A DNA stretch of 64,000 nucleotides. Origin: Paramyrothecium sp. XJ0827. Taxonomy: Eukaryota; Ascomycota; Sordariomycetes; Hypocreales; Stachybotryaceae. Under the pieces are notes generated by a model. It ran no database searches and was not told the origin of the DNA. It saw only the letters and a program-made list of their open reading frames with translations. Below are positions 29,901 to 32,639 of the stretch, piece after piece. The translations under genes were made by a program, and so were the position numbers. Each line of letters starts with the position of its first letter. Positions within the stretch are counted from its first letter, which is position 1. Location: assembly GCA_020881915.1 (NCBI GenBank), contig JAJFPB010000011.1:1364001-1428000 (forward strand). Reading direction: 5' to 3'.

Positions 29901-32639
29901 ATGGCTGAGCATCTCTTGCTCAATCTCAGCTAGCTCAACACGGTGACCGCGAATCTTCACCTGATTGTCCATTCGGCCGAAGAACTCAATCTGGCCATCT
30001 ATAGGCCGATATCGTGCACGGTCACCCGTACGGTACGCCCGCACCAGCTTACCAGCGATGGTCGTGCGGATAAACCGATCTTTATCCAAGGCTCGAGCGG
30101 TATATCCCCTTGCAAGGCCATCGCCTGTAACAACGAGCTCTCCCATGATACCCATAGGAACAAGCTGTTGATCTGAATCCATGATATATGCACCCGAGTT
30201 GCTGATCGCGCGTCCTATAGGCACACCATTCACAAATGAGGAGTCCTCGGCAGAGATCTCATACATGGTACTCACTACTGTGTTCTCCGTCGGGCCATAT
30301 GCGTTGTAGATACTGCCACGAATGAGAGCCTTGGCCTCGATCGCATCGCGGCTATCAAACCGGTCGCCGCAAATATGGAGGACGTCGAGAGAACGCAGTA
30401 TGGTAGGCGCGTTGGCAATACACTGCTTGAGGAGGGCAGGCGGGAGTATGGCTACCTGTATCCGCTCTTTTGTGAATATGGCCTCTAGGGCTTTGCCATC
30501 CAACGTGGTTAAGTAATCTATGCACACGAGCGTTCCTCCATTGAGGAGTGCCGACCAAATCTCCCATGTTGAGAGGTCAAAGGAGAGGTTTGTCAAGTGG
30601 GCCACGCGAGCGGCCGGTGGCAACTTGGAATTAACATCGCTCCGTATTACCAATTTAATGATTGCACGGTGCTCAATCATGACGCCTTTCGGCTGACCGG
30701 TGGAGCCAGAAGTGAACATCACGTATGAGAGACTCGATGCCTTGGGTCTCACGAGGGAGGCGGGCTCTAGGTGACAGGTCGCGGCCTCATTCAGCGCCTC
30801 GGAAATCGAGACAAACTCGGTCCTCGGCACCTCAATGTCCGGAGCTGGCGTGCCTGCACCGAGGAACACCAGCTTGTGGCTATCCACGGCTGATAGGATC
30901 GTCTCGATGCGGCCAGCAGGCAAGTTCACATTGAGCGGTAGGTAGGCTAGGCCGGCCTTGAGAACTGCGAGGAAGGTAACGATAGTACGGCATGACCGGT
31001 TGGCCAACACGGGGACCAGAGTTTCTGGCGCCATCTGCCGTCGATGTAGCCAGCATGCAAGCATGTCAGACTGTTGATCCAGTTCGGCGTACGTTAACAT
31101 CATCGGTGATGCATCCGTCACAGCTACGGCATTAGGTTGGGCGGCCACCTGTTGGCAGAAGAGATCCACCAGGCTTGCATCCCGGGGGTAGTCCGTCTCT
31201 TCACCATCATATATCCATTTCCCGTACGGCTCTTTCATTGCGTCGATTAACGGAAAGGTGGCGACGCGTGTTTCTGGTTGATCCACGCCGCGTCGCAGCA
31301 CGGCTAGGAAGATGTCGACCAGAGCATTGATGGTCTCGCGCTCGAACAGATCAGATGCGAAGAGAACCTGGCCTCGGAGGCAGTCTTGCTCTTCGTAAAG
31401 GTGAAACTCTAGATCAAAACAAGTCGTGGGTGCCGTTGGGAGGCAAACACTATCTATGCCGTCCAGCCAAGTTCCCTGAAAATCCTGCTGTGAGTGCAGT
31501 GCAAACATCAACTGCGACAGTGGGTTCCATGATGCGCGTCTAGAGTCAGGCAGCACCGCCGATGCGATGTGCTCTAGGGGGATGTCTTGGTGCTCCCACG
31601 CCCCAACTAATCTGGACTGTACCAGCTGGATTAGGCCATGGAACGTATGGTCATTCTCAATAACCGTCCGTATGCTTTGTGGCTCGACTAATAAGCCAAT
31701 GATATCCTCCAATTCCTGGAAGTTACAGTTGGCGGGAGGAACAGCGATGGTGGCATCCTCAGCCCCCGTAAGGCGATAGTGAGTGGCACGGAACGCCGCG
31801 AGGAGAGCGGCAAACACGGTTACCTGGGAGCCGGAGCATAAAGACTGGATTTTCTTTAGTAGGTCGTTCTCAATAATGAAATTGATCTCCCCCGCATCGC
31901 CTGAAAGCGTCGACGGCCGCGGCTTATCGAAGAGGAGTTCGGCTGGGGAGCAGTCTTTAAGCTGCTCGAACCAGTAGTCAAGTTGTCGCCGGTGCTCCAC
32001 TACCTGTGCCTCTTGCCTCTCCCACATTGCGACGTCGCGATACTGTATGGACAATGGGGGCTTTTGTGTCAGAGGGTCTCTGCCCTGGCAGGCAGCAGAG
32101 TAGAAGAGGCCAAGCTCTTGGCGGACAATGTCGATCATCGAGCTATCGGAAATGATGCGATGAGAAACGATCGACAGGATGTGATCATCCTTTTCCAGCT
32201 TCAGAAGCGCGATACGCCAAGCTGGTTCAGTTTCCAAGTTGAAAGGCGTGGTCTGTTCCTGCTGGAGGATGTCCGAGTAACCTCCAGGATATGCCGAGAC
32301 GTCAATCACCCGAAGTTCCCTGGTTTGGTTCTCTGGAATAACCTGCATGCTCACGCCATCATGCACCTGGAAAATTGTGCGTAGAATCTCATGCCTCTGT
32401 CCCAGAGCGTGCACGGCAGCACTAAGAGCGTCGACACGGAGCGGGCCGTGCAGGCGCGTCGCAAACGGGACTAGGTAACACGATGAACCCTTGTTGAGCT
32501 GATCCAAGAACCAGAGGCGGCTCTGTGCATGTGATAGCTCGACAGGCCCTTGGTATGGTGCTGCGCGGATCTGGTTAGCCTTGGCTGCCATCGTCTGGGC
32601 GGAACCATTAGCATGAGCTTTAACTGCGGCTACCCCCAT
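1..32639 (-). CDS. Giant multimodular nonribosomal peptide synthetase, 3' end outside window
   Basis: Starts at ATG 32637-32639 (MGVAAVKAHANGS..), preceded in frame by TAG nine codons upstream. It stays open for 10,879 codons to the window edge with no stop and no intron needed. The frame is confirmed at the far end, where positions 3-50 read the A10 motif NGKVDR. Domain order from the N-terminus: C*-A-T, C-A-T, C-A(MT)-T, C-A-T, C-A(MT)-T, C-A-T, C-A(MT)-T, C-A-T, C-A-. Modules without methylation are about 1,075 residues and those with it about 1,490, leaving no room for epimerase domains. Every adenylation domain keeps the Asp that binds the alpha-amine, so amino acids rather than hydroxy acids are expected. 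Known comparison: cyclosporin synthetase is also one very long, intron-poor, N-methylating polypeptide. The product is unknown. The last visible domain is an A domain, so at least a T domain and a release or cyclisation domain lie outside the window. Confidence 0.97.
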   Translation of the reverse strand, partial: MGVAAVKAHANGSAQTMAAKANQIRAAPYQGPVELSHAQSRLWFLDQLNKGSSCYLVPFATRLHGPLRVDALSAAVHALGQRHEILRTIFQVHDGVSMQVIPENQTRELRVIDVSAYPGGYSDILQQEQTTPFNLETEPAWRIALLKLEKDDHILSIVSHRIISDSSMIDIVRQELGLFYSAACQGRDPLTQKPPLSIQYRDVAMWERQEAQVVEHRRQLDYWFEQLKDCSPAELLFDKPRPSTLSGDAGEINFIIENDLLKKIQSLCSGSQVTVFAALLAAFRATHYRLTGAEDATIAVPPANCNFQELEDIIGLLVEPQSIRTVIENDHTFHGLIQLVQSRLVGAWEHQDIPLEHIASAVLPDSRRASWNPLSQLMFALHSQQDFQGTWLDGIDSVCLPTAPTTCFDLEFHLYEEQDCLRGQVLFASDLFERETINALVDIFLAVLRRGVDQPETRVATFPLIDAMKEPYGKWIYDGEETDYPRDASLVDLFCQQVAAQPNAVAVTDASPMMLTYAELDQQSDMLACWLHRRQMAPETLVPVLANRSCRTIVTFLAVLKAGLAYLPLNVNLPAGRIETILSAVDSHKLVFLGAGTPAPDIEVPRTEFVSISEALNEAATCHLEPASLVRPKASSLSYVMFTSGSTGQPKGVMIEHRAIIKLVIRSDVNSKLPPAARVAHLTNLSFDLSTWEIWSALLNGGTLVCIDYLTTLDGKALEAIFTKERIQVAILPPALLKQCIANAPTILRSLDVLHICGDRFDSRDAIEAKALIRGSIYNAYGPTENTVVSTMYEISAEDSSFVNGVPIGRAISNSGAYIMDSDQQLVPMGIMGELVVTGDGLARGYTARALDKDRFIRTTIAGKLVRAYRTGDRARYRPIDGQIEFFGRMDNQVKIRGHRVELAEIEQEMLSHDAVHDAAAVVRLEDKEPDIVGFVAVRTADQAAAVQRNSGQKDQTQRQTDGCDEQCAVLIEQQIRQRLKATLPSYMVPVRIITLDKMPVNANGKVDRRELMCKAQLALRIDTASAPVAPLNEIEAVLCDEFANIFGFDVSTTDNFFDLGGHSLTAIKLAARLSQRLEVCMSIKDVFDQPVLLDLAETIGQGLKRHSPVTAQKHNGMVEQSFAQGRLWFLERLYPGRTWYLLSFASRLNGTLDLRALEVALLKLEERHESLRTTFPQRDGMNGQVVQPFIPKALRVIAIPGGSEDQLMQALQDENSKPFNLETEAGWRPAVISLGPQRHVLSIVMHHIISDGWSLDILQRELAIFYAAALKGQDPLLQVKPLPIQYRDFAVWQREDTQRSEQERQLLYWKDELNGSQPATLPCDKYRPEVPSGTADVYEFTIDGMLYRSLQDFCKKHQTTPFSALFAAFRAAHFRLTGVEDAAIGTPAANRNQPELEDLIGFFVNLLCIRTSVAEDDTFETLVRKASSAIGTASANQDVPFDQLVAALQPGSRDMSRHPLIQMILAVHYQQSLGQLQLEGLASEPLDPVRTSRFDVELHFYQQKDSLRGVILFSNELFNPATIELMATVFLEVLLRGLADPSICIPSMPLTDGLATFNDLSRIERTDYPRNESVPSLFRAQAALCRNTIAVRDNISEMTYAELDRRSDQLASWLTHHDCAPEIPIGVLAPRTCESVTAMLGILKANLAYLPLDINTPSGRLETILSSINGRRIVLLGADVAPPAITLEDVEFKTIKETQGRQPTQQDAVQQLPTSSADSIAYIMFTSGSTGEPKGVMIEHRGIIRLVRDSNLSSTLPPAAHIAHLSNIAFDASVWEVWSALLNGGTLICIDYLTVLDAKALEAVFKRERIQATMFTPALLKQYLANAPGTIKDLDVLLVGGDRFDRRDAIEAKTLVRGKVINAYGPTENTVLSTMYEISDEDSFTNGVPIGHAISNSGVYIVDSKQQPVPIGIVGELVVVGDGLAKGYTKQALNQNRFIYLSIADELLRAYRTGDRARYRPTDGQIEFLGRIDNQVKIRGHRIELAEIEHAMLKQSVILNAIAIVRKLKSEEPEIVGFVTARMEELADTQITRGMDSEESVIFLEQQIRQRLKVVLPHYMVPVRIVILEQMPINTNGKVDCRELTRMAQMVSRLSPVSGANAAPMAPRNEIEAALCNELASMLKVEVGITDNFFELGGHSLIATKLASRISQRLDVCLSVKDIFDQPILLNLAATLRQGSARHLPILPRVYDGLVEQSFAQGRLWFLERLYPGRTWFLSSFASRLTGPLDIDALEVALLALEERHESLRTIFQEHNGIHVQIVQPFTTRKLRIVEVRGPKELTQALQNENSTPFDLETESGWRPALIRLGEEEHVISIVMHHIISDGWSVDILQRELASFYAAALLGKKPLLQAKPLPIQYRDFALWQKEENQMAEHERQLIFWKEQLDGSQPATLLCDKPRPDVPSGLAEISDFTIEGPLYQELQVFCKKNQITPFSVLFAAFRATQFRLTGMDDATIGTPIANRNRPELEDIIGFFVNLQCIRTTIMEDETFKTLVNKVASGIAAASANQDVPFDRLVAELRPGARDISRHPLVQMTLAVHYQEGLGHMNFEGLSSERLDVVKTTRFDLEFHFYQERSCLRGVVMFSNELFGRASIQSMQAVFHEVLRRGLAEPSTSITSMPLTEGLDIIIDQGLTQVARTDYPQDENIPALFRAQVANCSSVIAVKDNKTQLTYAELDMQSDRLACWLNQRGYAPETLIGVLAPRSCQAIVAILATLKANLAYLPLDINIPLGRLETILSSIDAEKLILLGSDVPSPAVTLKNTKFMTIAEAQDGQLKSRQGVVEQLPTPSATSLAYVMFTSGSTGQPKGVMIEHRGIIRLVKNTRTQTQAQCAVSVAHIANLAFDAATWEIYTALLNGGTLVCIDHTTVLDMALLRRVFEEERIRAVMFTPALLKQCIAESPSTIRGLELLFASGDRLDVQDALSAQALAKGGIINALGHTENTVYSTAFHMQPTELCTNGVPVGSPISNSGALILDPHQNLLPIGVMGELVLTGDGVARGYTDPTLNPGRFIEVTINGETMWAYRTGDRARYRPSDAQIEFFGRIDQQVKIRGFRVEPAEVEQVLLRHPGVRDAAIVIRRQQEDQAVEMVAFLATRSEKFIQDIDQVVSEQVQSWGNHFETSTYTELEVVDQSIVGNDFTGWVSMYDGSKINTDEMQEWLDDTMFTILDGRPAGRVLEIGTGSGMILFNLGSGLKSYVGLDPSDSAVAFVRSRIQSVPTVAGRAHVHVGTATDAANLQGLEADLIVINSVAQYFPTPEYILQVVETLLQIRGVKRIVFGDMRSWAINRDFLAARALRSLGPTATKDEIRRKIADLEESEEEMLVDPAFFTGLKRRYPDRIRHVEVLPKRMKATNELSAYRYQAVIHVRGPHEEGQEPVHPIDPEAWIDFQASRLDKTTLLGMLQDSTGAQSVAVGNIPYSRTITERLLVQSLEFDSAAISTDGAAWISKVKRMAQQYICLSPAEVVQLGKEAGFLVELSCSRQRSQAGAFDVVFHRFQPLHSNSRALIQFPTEDEDRSPSLLTNQPLRGQQTRKVESQIREYLQALLPTYMIPTQIIVLDQLPINANGKVDRRELAERAYVAPRVRTEATYTAPRNEVEEILCDEFTDVLGVKVGISNNFFNLGGHSLMATKLAARLTRRLEARVSVKAIFDHPVLADLAATIQQGTIAYDTISSQAYDGPVQQSFAQGRLWFLHQLELGDSSGYHMPVAVRIDGPLDVNALQAAIHALIRRHESLRTTFEENDGVGVQVVQPATSYQGVFRVLEVRDGRFEGILQQEQARPFDLSKELAWRVALLRLGKDDHVMSLVMHHIISDGWSFEVLQHELTIFYAAALRGQDPSSQVPPLPIQYRDFAIWERQKAQVAKHERQLAYWTKQLAGSQPATLVCDKPRPTTLSGAGGLIEFFLKGPVYESLQAFCRTHQVTSFTVLLAAFRAAHFRLTGDDDATIGTPTANRSRSELEGLIGFFINSQCMRITTNHDQTFDHLVQQVQSTVTAALENQDVPFERVVSALLPGSRDTSRNPLAQLIFAVHSQRDVEKVELEGLTSRKLPFTPTTRFDLEFHLFQEEDSFRGAVFYSTDLFESQSVQVVIDVFQEVLRQSLDQPYVPLASLPLTDGMPALQGMGLLEPNKSHYPRDLSVVDVFLQQVAAHPELVAVKDAHSQLTYAQLNEQSDILATWLQQRQPPEMWVGVLAPRSCETVVTFIAILKANLAYLPFDINTPKTRFEEILSATSESKILILVGSTVPMAEFQVEKAELVKITDVFSRHLTKGKANALIRPRATSLAYVMFTSGSTGRPKGVMIEHRGIVRLVKQTNRHLQVEAGTNVAHISNLAFDATTWEIYSALLNAGTVICLDQMTVLNPSLLQDAVHANEIRAAFFTPGLLRQLLEDMPSIISSLDVLLVGGEAIRPQDSFRARSLVRKALCNGYGPTENTTFSTIYAMSSDERCVNGLPLGRAIKNSGAYVVDSYQQLVPLGVIGELIVTGDGLARGYTDPALNSDRFVQVTVNGQTMRAYRTGDRARYRPVDGEIEYFGRGDEQVKIRGHRIEMAEVEHALVSIAEVRDAAVVIRKCEDQPPDMVGFVTADSPSALENVENEADVQVTSVNAMERSIRQQMQAAVPSYMVPTQIVVVDKLPLNANGKVDRHELARRAISVPRTSSTSIRVAPRNDIEAALCEEFANVLGIDVGIADNFFDLGGHSLMAMKLAAYINRRLEVHITVKDIFDYPVLVDLAATLQQGSKQHDPIIARPYDGPVEQSFAQGRLWFLERLYPGLTWYLTSFASRLTGPLNIEAMSAALQAVEERHESLRTTFRQHDGVNAQVVQSFIAKKLRVIEIPGASDQELKKVLQRENSTPFNLETEPGWRPALICLGKQDHILSVVMHHIISDGWSIDILQRELATFYAAALSGRDPLSQVKPLPIQYRDFAIWQKEEAQLAEQERQLAYWKDQLSGSQPATLLCDKPRPDIPSGTAEVHQFTIDGVIYQDLKRFCRRNQITPFSVLFAAFRAAQFRLTGMEDATIGTPIANRNRPELEDLIGFFVNMQCIRTILGEDETFETLVKKVASAMASASANQDVPFDKLVAELRPGTRDVSRHPLIQVILAVHYQQDLGHLQMSGLNSELLEDSKTSRFDLEFHFFQGKNGLHGTIMYSNELFDPASISSLETIFNEVLRRGLEEPSVSIATMPLTTGLAALNDKGLIQIARTDYPRDASITSLFHNQVSLCPDAIAVKDTISELTYANLDEQSNRLASWLGGQGFAPETLIGMLAPRSCEAIVALLGILKANLAYLPLDVNVPLGRLESILSTINGRKLILLGTDVSVPDTGLDGVEFTRIANARESKPVKQLASKQPAAPTATSLAYVMFTSGSTGKPKGVMIEHRGIIRLVKNTNIQSQSQSAVPVAHIANLAFDAATWEIYTALLNGGCLVCIEHTTVLDATLLSRVFAQEKIQAVMFTPALLKQCLAEAPLMIKGVDLLFASGDRLDIQDALTAQALARGGIINVLGHTENTVYSTAFHMNPSELCINGMPVGRAISNSGALILDSKQRLVPPGVMGELVLTGDGVARGYTDPALNLGRFVEIDIHGETMRAYRTGDRVRYRPIDAQIEFFGRIDQQVKIRGFRVEPAEVEQILLRHPGVRDAAIIIREQEDHGVEMVGFIAPYEKHFTNYSQDETDQQVQGWGNHFEMSTYTDIETIDQSAVGNDFLGWVSMYDGSEIDKLEMQEWLNDTMDTILDGQPAGRVLEIGCGSGMILFNLGEGLESYLGIDPSVSAVNFVRSRIARVPAVAGKAHVHVGTANDAVELAGPRADLIVTNSVAQYFPNREYLLELVEGLLQVPGVKRMVFGDVRSWAINRDFLAARALRALGPAATRRDIRRKIVELEEGEEEFLIDPAFFTGLATQFPDRIWHVEVLPKRMKATNELSAYRYQAIIHVRGSNEQAELQRHVQILEPAAWIDFKASGLDKIGLLGLLQDSVDKPSIAVGNIPYSKTIIERQITESLDNPDASVSTDGAAWTSDIHEKARQCISLSPFDLVELGRQVGLRVEFSCARQRSQNGGFDAVFHRLQPSSESRVIIQFPTEHNERPPSLLTNRPMQRQLGRRTEAQVREYLQTLLPSYMIPSQILVLDQLPINANGKVDRRQLSEKARITPRARTTTAYKAPRNEVEAVLCKEFADILGITVGVSDNFFDLGGHSLMATKLAARLTRNLDAWVSVKAIFNHPVIADLASTIQQGSTTHSQITSQPYSGPVEQSFAQGRLWFLHQLELGNSFGYHMPLAMHLSGNLDVLALEAALHALMQRHETLRTTFDELDGVGIQVIRPASYSKALRILDVYDGGYEEILQQDQARPFDLTREFAWRVSLLRLGEGAYVLSIVMHHIISDGWSFEVLQRELAMFYAACLHGQEPLSRAPPLPIQYRDFSIWERQVAQIAKHDEQLAYWTKELAGSQPATIVCDKPRPAALSGAGGLVEFFIDGKVYDGIQAFCRMHQATQFVVLLAAFRAAHFRLTGEDDATVGTPIANRSRSEVEDLIGFFVNTQCMRIGLDNNQTFDGLVRQVRATVTSALENQDVPFERLVSALLPGSRDTSRNPIVQLIFAVHSQKDIGNIRLEGLTSKTIPMTTPTTRFDFEFHLFQREERLAGAVFYSTDLFEAKTVQIVIDIFQDVLRQSLHQPLAPIAGLRLTTSLPTLQPGCLLEANDKLYYPRDSSVVDVFLEQVADHPEMIAVKDASSQLTYAQINEQSDRLAAWLRSRRLAAETLVGVFAPRSCETIIAYLAILKANLAYLPFDIHTPTARLKDILSGVCGDTLVLVGAATPMPDLGLPGIDLVRIIDALSYHVLVEDGNAAARPQATSLAYVMFTSGSTGRPKGVMIEHRGIIRLVKHSHEHLQARVGSSVAHLSNLAFDATTWEVYTALLNGGTIVCLDQITVLSPSLLHQTICLNSITMAFFTAALFHQILEDMPSIISTLDVLLVGGEAVRPQDAYKARSLVRRALCNAYGPTENTTFSTIFTVGPDERYVNGLPIGEAINNSGAYVLDSHLQLVPLGAIGELVVTGDGLARGYTDPSLDVDRFVQFTIDGQCMRGYRTGDRARHRPTDGKIEYFGRADEQVKIRGYRVEMAEVELALAGLPGVRDSAVVIRKFEDQPLDMVGFVTVNSNVRQGQADAGDEESAAEGEAESTIRHQLKAVLPPYMVPTQIILVDHMPLNANGKVDRPELVRRALSTPRTNTISQLVAPRNDVEAALCEEFAKLLGMDIGITNNFFELGGHSLMATKLAARISRRLNARVSVKDIFDHPVLLDLAASIQAGSTLHNPIRSKPYLGPVEQSFAQGRLWFLDKFNADALWYLMPLAARLRGPLRVDALTVAVNALQERHETLRTTFIDKDGVGMQIIHPSRNVELKIIDLSAARHSGSYIQPLRDEQTAAFDLATDVGWRVTLYRLGEDDHVLSIVMHHIISDGWSVDVLRRELGILYAAALRDEDPLSRLRPLPVQYRDFSVWQRDGAQVAEHQRQLKYWTEQLTDGVPAEFLCDKPRPTMLSGDAGFVQLTIEGSVYESLQAYCRANHFTTFAVLLAAFRATNYRLTGAEDATIGTPMANRNRPELEELIGFFVNAQCMRIFVDEDETFESLVRKVRTTATAAFENQDVPFESVVTALRPSTRDNSRNPLIQLMFALHSQQDLGRISLEGLASESLPTATTTRFDLEFHLFQEDSRLGGSILYASELFDAATIRGIVNTFQEVLRQGLERPSTSVASLPLTCQPDEERSTSLIVTENRTKYPRESTIVDMFKEQVAANPDAIAVTEASAQLTYSQLDRKSDELAAWLQEQQFAAETPIAVFASRSCEAIIAFLGVLKANLAYLPLDVKMPAARLASILSELGSHPLILLGSTVAKRAIDLSNVRMVLIGEALRNAPDSSSSRDSSRPAATNLAYIIFTSGSTGKPKGVMIEHRAIVRLVKNSNVVSKLPKKARIAHLANLAFDASVWEIYSALLNGGSLACIDYFTILDPVALNAIFMKERIQVAMLPPALLKQCLDSMAATLGALDLLLVGGDRFGGHDAAAAQALVAGSVYNAYGPTENGVISTIYEVSEQDCFVNGVPIGQAVSNTGAYIMDANQHLVPSGVMGELVVTGDGLARGYTDPVLDEGQFVEVTIHGRTTKAYRTGDRARQRPSDGQIEFFGRMDQQIKIRGHRVELGEIEQALLSHVDVLDAAVILHREEDKEEPEMVGYVAARGDQYAEHDEAKNQVDCWGNHFETSTYAGIGAIDQSVVGHDFLGWTSMYDGADIDKSEMREWLDDTMATLHDGQPAGRVLEIGTGTGMILFNLQGVESYVGLDPSSSAAAFVNSKIKSSPYLAGKAQVHVGTAMDVGELDVEASLVVINSVAQYFPSGDYLFQAIEHLSRIPGVKRLFFGDMRTLAINKDFLAARALHDLGPGATRDELQRKIAELEQREEELLVDPSFFTGLTSRLPDRVWHVEILPKRMVATNELSGYRYAAIIHIRCDGVGQTQRPAVHRIEAESWIDFHNSGLDPSGILNLLKDSSNASMVPIANIPYKKTIMERLIVESLEDEEQQHIVDDSAWVSAIRDTAGRYAALSAADIAQLGEQAGFRVELSWAQQRSQHGALDAIFHRLEVGADKSRVLFSFPTEHQGSRSPKLLTNSPLQRHRSRYVEAQIRAQLQTVLPPYMIPAQLIVLDQLPLNANGKVDRHALKRKARAAPKAKALSPFERVDPRNEVEAVLCEEFSIVLGVEVGVMDNFFDIGGHSLMATRLAARISRRLNTRISVKDIFDHAVIIDLAAIIRQGSSKHNAITSEPYTGPVEQSFAQGRLWFLDHLDLNAMWYIMPLALRLRGPLQVNSLTAAIHALEQRHETLRTTFDQDGGAGVQIVHPFRAKELRVIEISDGYYQKTLEREQSIPFNLVSEPGWRPVLLRLSNEDHILSIAMHHIIYDGWSLEILQRELATFYTAACLGQDPLDQVKPLPIQYRDFARWQKQDAQVAEHENQLSYWKKQLTGSQPASLFCDKTRPTALSGDAGVVSLCIEGSTYQDLQAFCRAHQATPFVVLLAAFRATHYRLTGATDATIGTPIANRNRSELEDLVGFFVNTQCMRIAVEEEDETFESLVRQVRSTVNMAFENQDVPFERIVTALKPGSRDTSRNPLVQLMFAVHSQQGLGGIEFEGVITERLPSAVTTRFDVEFHLFQESGRLTGSIMYATDLFAHVTIRGMASVFEEVLRRSLEQPDTIVSTLPITDGLAEVRDMGLFAMPKTAYPRDASVVDIFREQALCNPEAVAVMDSSSSLTYSQLDHQSDKLAAWLLLRKISPETLVGVLAPRSCETIITFLAILKANLAYLPLDVNVPAARVEAILLAVPGRKLLFLGSGVSVPDLTLADVEFVRICMALETSHSIPPGATSGPSAESLAYVMFTSGSSGKPKGVMVEHRGIMRLVKDSNLMSELPPAPRVAHLTTVAFDLSTWEIYGALLHGGTIICIDYFTKVDIKALRDVFVHERVQAAMFTPALLKQCLATAPDMFGSMKLLTACGDRLDVPDAIHAHSIVPGSVYNTYGPTENSVVSTIHKISGEESYTNGVPIGETLSNSGAYIMDLSQQLVPIGVMGELVVTGDGLARGYLDSTLDVNRFVHITVDGQPSIRAYRTGDRARYRPGDGQIEFFGRIDQQVKILGHRVEPAEVEHALLKHTAASDAVVVLRKQEGLETVMVGYVVVNYTNGIAAKNAEEEAAEYEKFAAKTEQEIQRQLHGVLPSYMVPARIVVLERLPVNANGKVDRQVLAQQSQTIIKIFTSPTEISTHVAPRNDTEAVLCEEFTRLLGVEVGVDDNFFDLGGHSLMAMQLAVRIGARLNAYVSVKDVFNHPVPAVLGATIKRGSIEHIPIKATEYNGPVAQSFSQARLWFIDQLGLGASYIIPLAFRLRGQLSIDALRLALHAVQQRHETLRTTFEDHDGIGVQVIHDNRSHDQALRVIDVSAQDEEAYTRILHQEQTNPFDLTSEPGWRTALLRLADDDHILSLVMHHIVSDGWSVTVLQRELTVLYDAALRGKDPLACLSPLTIQYRDFASWQKQEVQKAEHDRQLEYWKIQLQGSQPARFLCDSPRPEVLSGSAGAVPLRIEGELYRDLQAFCRTQQTTSFAVLFAAFRAAHYRLTGMDDATIGVPTANRNRSELQDMIGFFANTQCMRTSLEDDDTFESLLEQVKSVLESAIENQDVPFERIVSAVLPGARDTSRNPLVQLIFSLNSQQDIGKFQLGGATGEIMGTGATTRFDVEFHLFQEATGLGGTALYSRDLFEPETIRSLVDTFQDILRWVLVQPHAPIATLPLSGAERMLHERGLLDAEVTEYPREASVIDLFREQVLTSPHALAVTDARSSLTYSELDLQSDMLSNWLRQRHLKPETLVGVLAPRSCETIIAFIAILKSNLAYLPLDVNVPTTRIETIISSLTDNDKKLILIGSDVSTDIASPGVELVTIGAALNDHVVPNGSAKKHAVGMAPKAGPENLAYVNFTSGSTGQPKGVLVEHRSIVRLVRNTNLIPQIRVTSAVAHISNLAFDAATWEIYTPLLNGGTIVCIDHMTVLNPAELGQVFSSSRVSAAFFTAALLKQVLDDAPSIISGLDLLIAGGERLAPQVSREAARLVRQSFCNGYGPTENTTFSTVYRLQAEEKCTNGVPVGQAVSNSGAYVMNPLQQLVPVGVMGELVVTGDGLARGYTDASQDLDRFVEISIAGRTMRAYKTGDRARRRPKDGEIEVFGRMDQQVKIRGHRIEPAEIEQVMLTHIGIGDAAIILSQPDGQDTELVGFFTTQDPSSATKEDAVTQVGKEDFDRNVVKELRQHLQKMVPPYMVPARLVQLERVPLTANGKVDRRELA
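2945..6174 (-). other. NRPS module 8: C - A - T
   Basis: Residues about 8822-9898. The condensation motif reads HHIIYDG (5771-5800), still fitting HHxxxDG. By-eye specificity residues are D-L-W-M-T-C-T-V-V-K, grouping with module 1. The A3 motif is TSGSSGKPKG. The A8 core reads KILGHRVE rather than KIRGHRVE (near 3590), losing a usually conserved Arg. The carrier motif DLGGHSL is at about 3103. Confidence 0.88.
6175..10659 (-). other. NRPS module 7: C - A with embedded N-methyltransferase - T
   Basis: Residues about 7327-8821. Condensation motif HHIISDGW is intact (10245-10272). By-eye specificity residues are D-A-W-M-L-G-A-V-I-K, close to module 2 and unlike methylating modules 3 and 5. The A5 core is the normal YGPTE. 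The methyltransferase spans about 6680-7890 with SAM motif I VLEIGTGTGM (near 7680). The carrier motif DIGGHSL is at about 6338. Residue 7 should be an N-methylated form of whatever module 2 loads. Confidence 0.9.
10660..13884 (-). other. NRPS module 6: C - A - T
   Basis: Residues about 6252-7326. It is a close paralogue of module 4. Condensation motif MHHIISDGWS is intact (13470-13500). By-eye specificity residues are D-A-W-F-L-G-A-T-F-K. The A3 motif TSGSTGRPKG is near 12040, the A10 motif near 10990 and the carrier motif ELGGHSL at about 10825. It follows methylating module 5 just as module 4 follows methylating module 3. Confidence 0.9.
13885..18354 (-). other. NRPS module 5: C - A with embedded N-methyltransferase - T
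   Basis: Residues about 4762-6251. It is a close paralogue of module 3, with the same organisation, the same altered A5 core (LGHTE, near 16115) and a nearly identical specificity set, D-A-W-M-F-S-V-V-Y-K. The methyltransferase lies at about 14400-15600 with SAM motif I VLEIGCGSGM (near 15375). Condensation motif HHIISDGW (17950-17977) and carrier motif DLGGHSL (about 14045) are intact. Residue 5 should be N-methylated and probably the same amino acid as residue 3. Confidence 0.9.
18355..21584 (-). other. NRPS module 4: C - A - T
   Basis: Residues about 3686-4761. Condensation motif MHHIISDGWS is intact (21170-21200). By-eye specificity residues are D-A-W-F-L-G-G-T-F-K, grouping with modules 6 and 9. 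The first six residues equal the classic bacterial Leu code, so Leu is a tentative guess. The A3 motif TSGSTGRPKG is near 19745, A10 NANGKVDR near 18695, and the carrier motif DLGGHSL at about 18525. Confidence 0.9.
21585..26064 (-). other. NRPS module 3: C - A with embedded N-methyltransferase - T
   Basis: Residues about 2192-3685. Condensation motif HHIISDGW is intact (25651-25680). By-eye A-domain residues are D-A-W-M-F-S-A-V-Y-K. The first five match the cyclosporin-synthetase Val code as I remember it, so a Val-like substrate is a guess. The A5 core reads LGHTE instead of YGPTE (near 23810). Between A8 and A10 lies a methyltransferase (about 22100-23290) with SAM motif I VLEIGTGSGM (near 23080), so residue 3 should be N-methylated. 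The carrier motif NLGGHSL is at about 21745. Confidence 0.9.
26065..29289 (-). other. NRPS module 2: C - A - T
   Basis: Residues about 1117-2191. Condensation motif MHHIISDGWS is intact (28878-28905). The A3 motif is TSGSTGEPKG (near 27450). By-eye specificity residues are D-A-W-M-L-G-A-V-L-K, nearly the same as module 7, which suggests the same aliphatic substrate. A10 reads NTNGKVDC, with Cys in place of the usual Arg after Asp, near 26410. The carrier motif ELGGHSL is at about 26220. Confidence 0.9.
29290..32639 (-). other. NRPS module 1: degenerate C - A - T
   Basis: Residues about 1-1117. The C1 motif (LSHAQSRLWFLDQL) begins near residue 35. The catalytic HHxxxDG motif reads SHRIISDSS (plus-strand 32140-32166), so the second His and the Gly are lost; this C domain is probably vestigial. 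The A domain has TSGSTGQPKG (near 30710), YGPTENT (near 30300) and NANGKVDR (near 29615). By-eye specificity residues are D-L-W-I-H-C-A-V-V-K. The carrier motif DLGGHSL is at about 29450. As the first module it should load residue 1 directly. The substrate is not assigned; the code resembles that of module 8. Confidence 0.9.
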